From Hetaerina americana (Eukaryota; Arthropoda; Insecta; Odonata; Calopterygidae), in NCBI GenBank assembly GCA_022747635.1, contig JAKTNV010000002.1, positions 1,453,001 to 1,517,000 on the forward strand: DNA of 64,000 nt. The letters are read 5' to 3'. The notes under the pieces are model-generated. The model was not told where the DNA came from and ran no database searches. It was given only the letters and a program-made list of their open reading frames with translations. Shown in pieces: positions 42,501 to 54,500 of this stretch; positions within the stretch are counted from its first letter, which is position 1; each line of letters starts with the position of its first letter. The position numbers were made by a program, and so were the translations under genes.

Positions 42501-45500
42501 CTCAAACTTAAAATGAATACTTTCCAGTTTTTCTTAATTATTACTATTACCAACTGTGACTGTACGTCTGGTAGCCACTTGAAATATGAAGAGAAGATAT
42601 TGAAATGTAATGAAATAATTGACTTTGTAATTCCACACACTTTATTTAAAAAACACACGACCCAGGTTTCGACGTTGAACGTCATCATCAGGTGGTCCTC
42701 ATAGAAGCACGCTGGCTATATATACCTTCTGATCATAGGAGGGGGGGGTTGGTCAGAGAGGGAGGTCGGAGGGGTAAAAAAGGTTACAATGTAGCTGGGA
42801 AGAAAAGAGAATTACATTTTTGATTTAGAAGAGTGGTAGGTCTAGGAGTGGGGAGTGGGAGGGATACAAAATTTCGTTGGCAAGATCATCTTTCCAACGG
42901 ACACATTTCAAAATTTCTAACTGCTCCAAAGCATCGAGCCTTTGACCTTTTTCTTCAAAATGAATAATTTTTGTCACAAAGTCACTTTTGTGATCACTTT
43001 CGATGAGGTGTTTTGCAAAGAGGGATGTTATGTTCTTATTTTTTACACATGTTTGGTGTTCTTTAATCCTTTCTTTAAATTTCCGTCCTGTTTGTCCAAT
43101 ATACTTTGTGCTACAATCCGAGCACTTTAACTCATACACTCCACTCCTCTCGTTTTCGGGGACTTTGTCTTTAGTGTGAGAGATCAGGTTCTTAAGGCAT
43201 GAACGACTGTAAAAGGCACATTTAATTTTTTCTTTAGGTAAACTTTTAATTACTTTTTGAGAAATAGTCCCAAGATATAGTATTCTCCGCCATTTGGCAG
43301 TGGGATCTTTTACATGTTCGGGGTTGTAAATGTGGCTTAAGGCTATTTTTGTAAGTTTATTCCGGTAAAGTTTATTTATTAGATCTTCTGAATACCCATT
43401 GTTTACTGCTAACGTTTTAATTACATTAAGTTCCTTATTTACATTGAATTTTGACATAGGGATAGCGGTCAAACGGTGGATCATTGCATGAAATGCCGAA
43501 AGCTTTTGGGTGAAGCAATGCCTTGAAGAGGAATTAATTAATTGGTCTGTATACATTTCTTTCCTAAAAATGGAATACTGTAACCCATCTTTGTCTTTAG
43601 AAATGGATAGGTCGAGGAAATTCAGGGAACCTTTTTCCTCTTTTTCACACGTGAATTGTACATTAGAATTGATAGAATTTAGATGTGCTAGAAACTGATC
43701 TAGTTGCCTATCAGAACCTGTCCACACACAGAAGACATCGTCTACATATCTTAACCAACAAAATACATTATTAATGAGAGGGTAGGCTGAGGAGAACAAA
43801 ACTTTTTCAAAATTGTCCATATACATATCGGCCAGGAGTGGGGACAAGGGCGAGCCCATGGCTAAACCATTGGGTTGTTGGAAATAGGTACCATTAAAAA
43901 TGAAATAATTTTGGGAAACACACGTCTTAAGTAATGCACAAAGTTCACTTATAACTGGAACTGGGATGGATTTCCGGATGAGGATGTCTTCGGCAAGGTT
44001 CACCGCTTCCATGGGTGGCACGTTGGTGAAAAGGTTGCGTACATCAAAGGAAACAAGCATGCACTTTTTCGGGATGACCTTTTTCATAAGTTTGTTCACA
44101 AGGTCATTGTAGCACAAAGTATATTGGACAAACAGGACGGAAATTTAAAGAAAGGATTAAAGAACACCAAACATGTGTAAAAAATAAGAACATAACATCC
44201 CTCTTTGCAAAACACCTCATCGAAAGTGATCACAAAAGTGACTTTGTGACAAAAATTATTCATTTTGAAGAAAAAGGTCAAAGGCTCGATGCTTTGGAGC
44301 AGTTAGAAATTTTGAAATGTGTCCGTTGGAAAGATGATCTTGCCAACGAAATTTTGTATCCCTCCCACTCCCCACTCCTAGACCTACCACTCTTCTAAAT
44401 CAAAAATGTAATTCTCTTTTCTTCCCAGCTACATTGTAACCTTTTTTACCCCTCCGACCTCCCTCTCTGACCAACCCCCCCCTCCTATGATCAGAAGGTA
44501 TATATAGCCAGCGTGCTTCTATGAGGACCACCTGATGATGACGTTCAACGTCGAAACCTGGGTCGTGTGTTTTTTAAATAAAGTGTGTGGAATTACAAAG
44601 TCAATTATTTCATTACATTTCAATATGTTATGCAAATTCCACAAAGTTACGCCTGAGACAACAAATTTTATGAAGAGAAGAGGCAAGACTTAAGACTTTT
44701 AGAAAGGCTCAAAACAAACGAGTTTAATGATGACACCAGAGGGATAATAATGGCCCCACACTACTTAGGTAGATCAGACCACAAAGATAAAATAAGGGAG
44801 ATAGATTCTAGTACAGATAGATACAAATACTTATTCTTTCCCCGAACAATCAGAAATCATAATAGCAAGAAACCGAAGTCACTTTAGAAATATTAAAAAT
44901 ATTTAATTTACAAGTCGGAACAAAATTAAACATTGCAAAGATATTAGGTATATTTGTAGGTGCATGTGTATCCTAGTTGGCAGTTTGAGTGTTTGCATGT
45001 GTGTGGGGTGTAAGTGTTCTTGCATAAATGTATGCCATGTTTTGTTTGCGGATGGTATAAATTTGTGGCTTTTGTACGTGGTTTTTTTTCTTTCTTAATT
45101 ATGGGTGGTGTCCTAACACCCCCCCTCCCCCGCCACACACCCTTGTCGCGGCTTGCAGGGTATTGAGTAAATGTAGATGTATGTACATATGAAGATGACT
45201 GTGATACCCGTGCTATAGTCTCCTCCTCTCCCTTACACACAACTCACTTCTCTGCCTGACTGAAGCCTCAACTAATCCCGAAACCTGGACTTGCTAAACA
45301 CAGCACAAGCATCATTGCCTCATTCAAAAATGCAGCAGACACCCTTTGGGTCAAATCAGAATAAAGGAATTTCCAGAAGCAAAGCATAACAGCACTTCCA
45401 TTTACATTGAAGAGAAAACGTTAGTTTTTAACAAGTGAAATACTTCTCTAGACAATGTATAGTTTAACTATAAAAAATTATAACTACACGAAAAAATACC

Positions 45501-48500
45501 AAGTAGAGTGTGTCACTTCAAGAATTAAACAGTAAAACTAACATGAACGCATAATACATTCATCAATTTGTAAGATTTTCATGATATTTTTTATATTCAC
45601 AGATGGTGGTTGATTTTTCAGATTTCATTTGTTTTCCCACTCGATCCACTTCATTGACCTTTGAAAATGCCTTCATGTGGAACATGTTAGCGCGATTTGG
45701 AATAAAAGAAACATCGAAGAGGATATTGGCCATCACTCACCATTGTGGGAGTTACAGTCACAGCACTTGTCATTTCCAGGGAGCCTCTGCACATAGCGAA
45801 TGATGGCCTGCTGGAGCTCAAGGAGGCTGGGGGAGAGGGCCTTGCCCCCTGGGCCATGCCCCCAGCCCCCGGGCCCACCTCGGCCCCCACCTCCCCCTCC
45901 TCCCCCGCCCACCCCCCCGGGGTCGTCAAATGCCTTCATCAGCGCTCCTTCCTTGCAGTTCACCAACACCGACATCCAAGCCCTCTGATCACTCTCATCC
46001 TCCGCTTGGAAGTGGTACGTTCGATTGTCTGCAGGGAATTAAGCATGGAATGAGGGTGCATGCCTGAGCACATTGACTCAATCCTATGACACGTTTTTCA
46101 TGTGCTTTCATTAATGCGCTTCACTCAGGATTTAACTCTGCAAATATTCCAAATAGCTATAATAAGTCCACTTAAATGACCATTTAGTTATTTCGGAGAC
46201 TACCTTGATTATTTACTCAAAAAAAGATACACCTGGGAATTTTTTTATAGTGAGATGAAGACATGAGTCAATTTTCACCAAAATTCTAAAGGTCAAGGGT
46301 CAATATTGAATCGAAATGGCATGCAATGACTGCAATCAAAAAAGCTCACCTGAACCATTACCAAACAATAGGTCTTACTTGTGCTTACCAGGGAATTGCT
46401 TAGATAGTCATGCCATCTTATTTTTACGATTTCAAGGCAATATTTGATTGATAGAAGGAACTCTGTTATGCATTATTAACAAAAATTAATAACAGGGCCC
46501 TAGGTGACCGAAATAGCCTATAGTTGGAATTCCAAGCTGGGAAAAATGTGTCATTTTTCATGATTGAGTGACAACTTAGAATATTGTCTGGCACTGACTG
46601 ATGTATTGTAGCAAATGGAACATGATGGAATAGTTATCATAATGTAAATCTCCTCCGGAACATTTAAGTTCATATTCTAGCCCATCACTAAGTGACTTAA
46701 ACACATCATTAGCAAGTTTTTACCATCCCGCATTTATCACCAAAGAGTAAAAACTATTACTATATGATTCCATTAGTTGTATAGTATAACTTGACAATTA
46801 AACATGAAACAATTAACTTACAGGAAATGAGGTCAAAGCACCTCCTGTCATCAGGAACCATTTTAATTTGGCATGTTAAGAGATTCACCCGGGTGGGTGG
46901 CTTGCTCTCATCTCCATGGCACACATCCAAGAAGCCTTCGCCGACCTGACATTTCCGTTTTTGCCATACCTTTATAAACAAAAAAATAGATTCTCTGTTA
47001 AGCCTAAGGCAGGAATTATTATTAGATCAAATAATTACCAGAGTTCTCTGTTGCTCCTGAACACTACTTGCCTAAAGTCCCATAATATATTTAATCCTTT
47101 AAGAGGCATGGCCATCTCCTACTTTCTACATTATGATTGTTTTTTTAATGAGCATATCAAATTTTATTTTAACGCAATTCACATTTTGCTTTCCCACTTA
47201 TCCGACATAATTGTAAAAATAGTCCACTTGTCAAGAAAATCATTATTATATTCAATCAATTCATTAAATAAATTATGATCATAGGTAGTTTTATAAGTCC
47301 ATCCATAGTCAAAAGAGAAGGTGAATACATGACTCTTGAAGACATATTGAAGTTTTTCCAGCAAGTAGACTTCCTTGCAAGAAGACGCCATGTTTCGGCC
47401 AAATTAGTCCATTCGAGCTTAGCATTTGTGCAAATTGAACAAGTCAAGTGCTTCGCAAATGATGGATGAACGAGAAATCTGTGCGTTGTTGAATAAACAC
47501 TTTTTATGAAAGGTGAATCACCAAGGAGGCAAAAGAGCAACTTGATGAACACTATGGTGAATCTGCACCTAGGATTGGAATGGTTTTTGAGTAGTTTCAA
47601 AATTTCCAGAGTGGCCATACGAGAGCACTTGTTGCCGAATGCTCGGGATTTCCTGCTGAGATCCCGATCATCATTCCCGAAATCATTGATTAAATTTGTG
47701 ATATGGTGTCGGATAATAAAAGAGTGGAGGTGCATGAGTTGGCTAATTCTGCCAGCATCTCAAGGCATCATTTGTGGACACAAAATACTTTACATCAACA
47801 TTTGGACATGAAAAAGCTGTCCACATGATGGGAGCCACAGTTGGTCACAGGTAACCAAATGTGATATTTTGTAGCATGTTCCAAGGTTGGCTTGCGGCTG
47901 TTTCAGCGAAATACAGAGGTTTTTAGGTGTCGTTTCTCCACTGTGGGTGACACTTGAACAAACCACTACCGGCCTAAACCAAGGAATATTCCAAGCAATG
48001 GGTTGTCAGTGGAGATTAAGGCCATTAAATGGCTAAAACTACTTCTTCAACTGGGTAGGTTGTGACAACTGTTTTTTTTTTGGATTCTCAAAGAATAATC
48101 TTCTTTAACTATTTAGAAAATGTTTAAACTATTACAAGGACGTTCCATACACCATTATTAGATAATTTAAAAACATAGCCGCAAGGAAAATGTACAAGAT
48201 TGGGTCACGAAAAAGTCTTTTTTCATGAAAATGCATCCGCTCACTCCTCCACTGTTGTGGCCCAAATTGATGGAATTACAAATTGCTACTTGTTCTCCAT
48301 TCCCCTCATTTGCCAAACTTGGGTCCCTTGGAAAACTAGCTGTTTTCCAAAATGAAGATATGCCAGGTGGGAAGGGCGTTTCACTCAAACGAGGGGGTGC
48401 CCGCACAAACAATTGACTGCTTTACAGAGTTGGGAAAATCATATTATTTTGTAGGGATCAACAAACTGGAGCAAGGTTGGACAAAATTTTATACGCCTTA

Positions 48501-51500
48501 AAGGATACTATGCTGAAAAACAAAATGGTTTATCCCAAAAAATTAGGTAGTTTTCATATGTAAATGGATGTTTCAAGCAACCATAATATAGTCAAAATTT
48601 CTTTTTTTTAAGAGGTGAACCATGGCCCAGCAAAGTGGATGGAGTACGCCTTTCAGAATAGGTAGAAATTAGTCAAAGCCAAATGATTGCCATTTTACTG
48701 CATTATTTTAATGCAGATTATCTTTTTGAAGTTAATTTTTAATATAGTATCATCCAAAATGGTTTACTAGATACGTCCACAATACATAACATAGCACATT
48801 TAATATGCTGTCTTTGCAAGCTTATGAATGGTCTCTATTGGCTCTAGACTTGAAAATTGGTTGAATCTTAAGTTTTATATCTACCATGGCAGTGAATAGC
48901 AATTTGGATTTTTCTCGTACTGAATAACGGCAGGGTGCTGACGCCTCAATGACTTTCAACTTGGATTTTTCCATAACAATCTGACAGCAGCCCTTAGAGT
49001 AGAGAAACTTTTCAGAGTACTAATGAAAAGGAGAGGTTTGCACTATCCTCTTACATTTTATGTGGACTTCATCACCAAAACAGACCATCTGTGTAAAGTG
49101 GACTTGAACTCAATATGTTTCACAAGCATGACAGCAATGGTCTCTAATGATGGCTGTGGTTGTGCAAACGCTGCTCAGGGAAGTCTTGAAAATGGAGAGG
49201 GCCCTTGGGAACGCCAAGCAGAGACACAAAAGGCTTTACACAGCACATGAGCAACTGATTGCTAATTTCATCCGAGCATTTCCCACAGAATTGTCCTCTT
49301 ATGTACTAGACTCCCAAATGGCTGGATTGTGGCTAGCCCTCATCCTTAGATAGCCTCCCCAAGGCTAGCTGAGGATGAATCTGTGAAAAAAACTTTCAAA
49401 ACTGTAGTGCCTGACAGTCATTGAGTTCAACCACTCCGATGACAGCACACAACCCAGATTTAAACAGGTATTTTCAGTAAATTGTCCCATGCAACCTTTG
49501 AAAAGGATTAGTTCATTGGATAACTCTGAATCCTCAATTTACTGGCAGAAGACATTCTAGTTAGTAGGTATCGGTGTGACCCCATGGCATCCTAGTGAAA
49601 GCAAGTGTACAACAGGAAGAGGCTAAGGGAGAATGGCACTGAGCTGCAAATATTTTGCAGTTTGTCTAGTTCTAACACACTCCAAATATTTCCATTCAAA
49701 ATAATGATGTGTAAATGGATAACTCAATCAAGCTTCAGCCATAGGAACATTTCACATTCTGGTATCCCAATGAGGATATACCTCTCTGCTTCTTTATTTT
49801 ACTGTCATTTCACACATTTTTTTATAAACGAGATATAGATGATACAGTAATGGATGATAGGATTACCTTCCTCATTTTTCCCTCTGATTTTTTCATGAGG
49901 TATCCAACCCGTGTTGTGCCTGCTTGTTTATCACCTTGAAGCTGGTGCAAAGAATATCCACCAGTTGAGGAACCAAGGCTGCCTCCACTACCACTCGAAG
50001 TCCCGAGCAATCCACTTCCAGCTCCAGTTCCACTGGAGGTCAAACCACCACTTCCAGCAAGAGTTGTACTGCCAGATGTCATGGGAGTTAACTGGAAAGA
50101 AGTTATGTCTTGAGCTTCATGTGGTACACAGCAATTATGAATGTATAAAACCATAAACACAGTAATCAACCCCAAGATCGGTTTGGTAGGTGATGGTAGA
50201 GTTCACCCAGTACTAAGCCCTATACGGCGTGTGAAATTCACACATCAGGGTGGGGGGGGGCCAGTTCCTTCTCCCGTGCCGGTTATTGTTTCCCAGGAAG
50301 ATCTGGTACCCAAAAAATCACATAGCATGGGTGGAGCTGCAGGTGCCCAGACAGGCTTGCCCGGGAATCGATCTCGGGCCCTCTGGTCAGTAGTCCAAAG
50401 CTCTACCCACTGGACTACCGTGACCCACACCATGCATGTATATCTTATTTGATTATTTTCATTGTCTAAAATAATATACTCAACAGTTAGAGAGTATTCA
50501 TACATTCTAAAGACGGAACTTAAAAACTGTAGATTTTCACAAACTACATCATTATTATCAATTTATAAAAATACATTAGAAAGTATACTTACACAATTTG
50601 CATGATTAACATTAGAATATACAACAATTACCACCCTCTGGCCCAACTCCTCACAACGTATTTTAAATTTTTTCAGCAGGTCAAAAAAAGTGGACAGTCT
50701 GAAAAGTCTCCAGCCTAACAAATAAATGAGACATTTTTCATTAATATCTATTTTACAATATAGTCTCCTTCTAAGTTGATACACTGTTTTCACCAAAGCC
50801 CTTAACTTTTTTAACCCTTCCACACAATTCTCTGTAAATTAGGCATTTACATAAGTGATAACCTCCTCGTCCAATGTTAAATTTGCCGACCGCGATGGCG
50901 GTCTCCGTCTGCCATTCCAAGGGTCGCGGGTTTGATTCCCGCCTGGGTGAGTTTCCCTCCATCTAGGGCTTGGGTGTTTGTAAATGTGACCATTGTTATC
51001 GTTGTTAATAGTTCGATGTAAAGGCCAAAATGTGCTGTTTTCGGACTAATACTGAATAAATAAATAAATCTCTGTCCTTCAAGCAGGGCTCTGCGGTTAG
51101 GTAACAGGAGGAAGTCGCTGGGGGTCAGATCTGGTGAATAGGGTGAGTGGTCGACCAATTTGAAGTTTTATTCACTGAGTTTGTGACCTGGCGACCGCTG
51201 AAGGGTGTTGTCCTAATGAAAAAGCACTCTCTTCTCCTGCTTCAAATGCAGTCGTCTTTTTGCAATTTCTGCTTTCAGCTTGTCAAGTAACGACTCTCCT
51301 GTTGTTGTTTTACCTTTCTGGAGATAATCAATGGCCACAATTTCGTGACTATCCCAACAAACAGTTGCCATCACCTTCTTGGCTGATGTCCTTGCCTTTT
51401 TTGGAGCAGGTCCACCCTTTCCAGTCCACTGCTATGACAGCTCTTTTGTCCCAGGAGTTTATGATAGTGGTGAATCCAACTTCATCTACAGTTATGAATC

Positions 51501-54500
51501 AATGCATAAAATCTGACTCGCTTTGCTTAAACTGCTCCAAACAAGGTCCTAGGAAATGCTCACTCGAATGTGTTTTTGGCCCAAAGTGAGCAAACGTGGC
51601 TTCCAACTAGCGGAGGGCTTACTGTATGCATATCCAATTCTTCAGTCAACATATGGCAAATTCTTTCTATCCATATGCCCATACGAGGATGGTTCAATAA
51701 GTACCCGTGTTTGGCGACAATGGGCGTTCCTGAGGGAAGTCTATGCTATGAAGTGTGCTGCCATCTATCAAATGATGGTTAAACAAATTTCAGACTGATT
51801 TAAAGGTTAGTTTGGATTTGGCAGCCATTCGAGTAAGACATGTTTCATGATTTTCGCTAAGATGGAAAAAGAGCAGTATCGATCGGTAATTCGCTTTTTG
51901 TTTTTGGATGGGAAGAAATGCGAGGAGATAAAAGCATAGTTGGATGCTGTTTATGGGGACACTTCTCCATCTATGACCACAGTTAGATATTGGTTCAATG
52001 AATTTAAACATGGGCGAACATCTGTTTTTAATGAGGAGTGACCAGGACGCCCGGCAGACGTGGTTAGCGAGGAAATCATTCAAAAAGTTTACGCCATGAT
52101 TCTCGCTGATCGACGAACGAAAATGCATGAAGTAGCAGAGGCCGTGGGTGTGTCGACCAGAACAGCAATTAATATTTTACATGACAAGTTGGCGATGAAA
52201 AAATTGTCGGCCCAATGGGTGCCACAATTGCTCACAATTGCCGTGCTGAGATTGCCGCCAAACTGCATGAACTACGTTATGAATTGCTGCCGCACCCCCC
52301 GTATTCACCCGATCTGGCTCCCTGTGACTTTTTCTTATTCCCTGACATGAAAATTTGGCTCGGGGGAAAAACTGTAGCTCAAAAGAGCAAGTTATCACCG
52401 AGACAGAGGCATATTTTGGAGAGTTCGACAAATCCTATTTTTTGTAGGGGTTAAAAAAATGGCCGGAACGTTGGGAGAAGTGTATCTTTCTAAAAGGGGA
52501 CTATGTTGAAAATAAAAAAAATGTTCTTGAAAAAATGGTTTCTTCATTTCTAACAGGGGTACTTATTGAACCGCCCTCGTAGGCTCTGCTATCTCTCTAA
52601 CCTTAATTCAATGGGCATTCAGTTACATTTGGTGGAATGTTTTGAAGTTTTAGGCCATCCAGAACACTCATCATCAACCAAGCTTATAATGCTATGTTTA
52701 AATTCATCTGCCCAAAGTTTAACAGTCATAAATGATGCTGCGGAATTCGCACACACAGCATTCAACTTGCCTTTGATTTGTGTAGGCATATTGCCTTTCA
52801 AAAACAAACATTTAATGACAGCTCAATGATCATTTTTTTCATTTTCACAAACACCATCACAACGACTGACTCAAAAGATTGTCAGACAACAACAGAGTGT
52901 CCAAAATGAGTGACATACTGGCGAGTACCTTTCATCGCATGCCCAAACATATTCCACAACTTTTGCTTATGAGTGTTGCCATTTTCATATCGAGGTCAGA
53001 AAGTTTTCAGATCACGGAGGTAAAGTAAATTCTCTACATGAGCACAAAACCCACGCTCTTCTCTCTTCCCAGCGCATGCAAATTTCAATCAAGTTACAAC
53101 CTTCAAGATAGTTAAAGGCTTTGAAACTTAGATGCACTTTATGAAAAATACAATGTTGAAATAGCTGGGCTTCCTCAAAAGTTTTTAATTTCACAAATTT
53201 AGAGGTTGTCAATGGTGTTTAATGTTTTAATATAAACATTTTTGTATTGAACGTACTTTCCCATTATCATTACCCAAGCATTTACTAGCCTTGAGAATTA
53301 CATATTCCCTTTAAGGCAAGTTCAAATACATTACTTCACCATGCAACTAGCCAGTCATTAACTAATTACTCTGCATCATTTCAATTTGTAGCAAATATGA
53401 ATCCATATATGAGCAATCCTTTTTTAAATTTTGTCCTTTAGATGTCACTTGTTTCTTCCTGGCTGCGTGATTGGCTTAGCTTTCAGAAGACAATGCGATC
53501 TTGTACTATTCACTTGATCAAATCGTTCTCTGCCCTAGTAAAACTATGACTCCACCCTCCTAAAAGTGGCTGAAAAACTGAAAAGAATTGTACTTCCCAT
53601 TTCTTAAAAAAGCAAATTTTCACAAATATAGAAAAGGAAATGTACATACATATATCCGTTTAAATTACAATGCTATTTCCGCACATATTGCGGTTCCCTT
53701 GCTTCCATTGAGCATCCAGAAGCATGGATAATCGAGAGTTAACTGCAACTACATAATTTCATTAAACAGAAAAACCTTCATAAAACCCATAGGAAGAAAA
53801 ATCAACAACAAAACATCTCATGCTTCAAACATTTATGCCAAAGTGTTTAGAATTATTAACCCCTTCACTGTTCATGGATTACAAGACATAATATTTCCAT
53901 CAAATTCATTTATGTCTTGAAGCCTTTAGGCTGGCATTCACAAAAATCTACCAAAATATATACATTTCGTTAAAAAAAATTCTTTTTTCCATGTTAGCAA
54001 AATGAGAATGCAATAAACAATTAAAATGTTACTTTCTTGTACTTCATTGTTTTTAATTTGATTCTGGTAACATATTTAAAAAAAAGCTTAGAACCTCTTT
54101 ATCTAATCCTGGTGCACTCCGGAGAAGTGTGCGTAGCTCCAAAAGACGGCGGCGCTCTTCGTCCTGTTTCTGTCGTATTCGATGGAGTTTAGAAGAAAGA
54201 TCTTGAACATACCCTCCAAAATGTTCAATGGTCTTTAAGCCATCTTGAAAGTAACTGAAAAGAAAAAATAAGTGGACCATCAAGGAGGCTGTGTGGATGA
54301 AGGACTCTCAGCTATTACTCTCAAATTAGTAAAAACATTACCAAAGGAATCGACAGTAAATAACATCAGCTCCAACCTGTTATTGAAATTACAACATGAA
54401 ACAATGAAGACATGAAGTTGAATTATTATTCAAGCATGAACAATGCGGCATGATGCGATATGCCGTCATGGTGTACCACATGTAGTGGATGATGTGGTAT

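Larger units (their letters stand above)
42598..44668 (-). mobile_element. Penelope-like element (PLE) flanked by inverted copy of its own 3' end
   Basis: The minus-strand RT gene with its 3' tail runs to 42598. From about 44106 rightwards there is an inverted copy of the last ~500 bp (GIY-YIG end, 3'UTR and tail). The whole unit is flanked by the direct duplication tatgaagagaaga at 42585-42597 and 44669-44681, so it entered as one event. The right end carries 45 extra bases (atgttatgcaaattccacaa...) also found at the left end of the 2794-3158 copy. Confidence 0.92.
42540..45190 (+). mobile_element. 3' fragment of a non-LTR retrotransposon (LINE), split by the PLE
   Basis: Removing the PLE and one target duplication restores an open frame: [16 protein letters not shown] at 42552-42597 continues in [20 protein letters not shown] and [15 protein letters not shown] after 44680. 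LKWxxLEERRxxxRL...(Y/F)xxSFFPRT is the usual C-terminus of jockey/CR1-type LINE ORF2 proteins. A G/T-rich 3'UTR follows to about 45190. The copy is heavily 5'-truncated. Confidence 0.7.
50660..52905 (-). mobile_element. Old mariner remnant, interrupted by a SINE and a younger mariner
   Basis: The minus strand starts near 52830 with [20 protein letters not shown] and [15 protein letters not shown], is broken by the element at 51684-52579, and resumes with [10 protein letters not shown] and [19 protein letters not shown] (51155-51100). It is broken again by the SINE at 50884-51067 and ends near ggtcaaaaaaagtggacagt (50680). Frameshifts throughout. Confidence 0.75.

Noticed and set aside
42942..44281. 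Identical short frames at 42942-43130 and 44096-44281 on opposite strands
   Set aside because: Not genes: they are antisense reads of the GIY-YIG region present in both arms of the inverted PLE.
50361..50432. Possible tRNA gene
   Set aside because: A- and B-box-like sequences are present, but the cloverleaf stems are not complete and a non-tRNA body follows, so a SINE is the better call.
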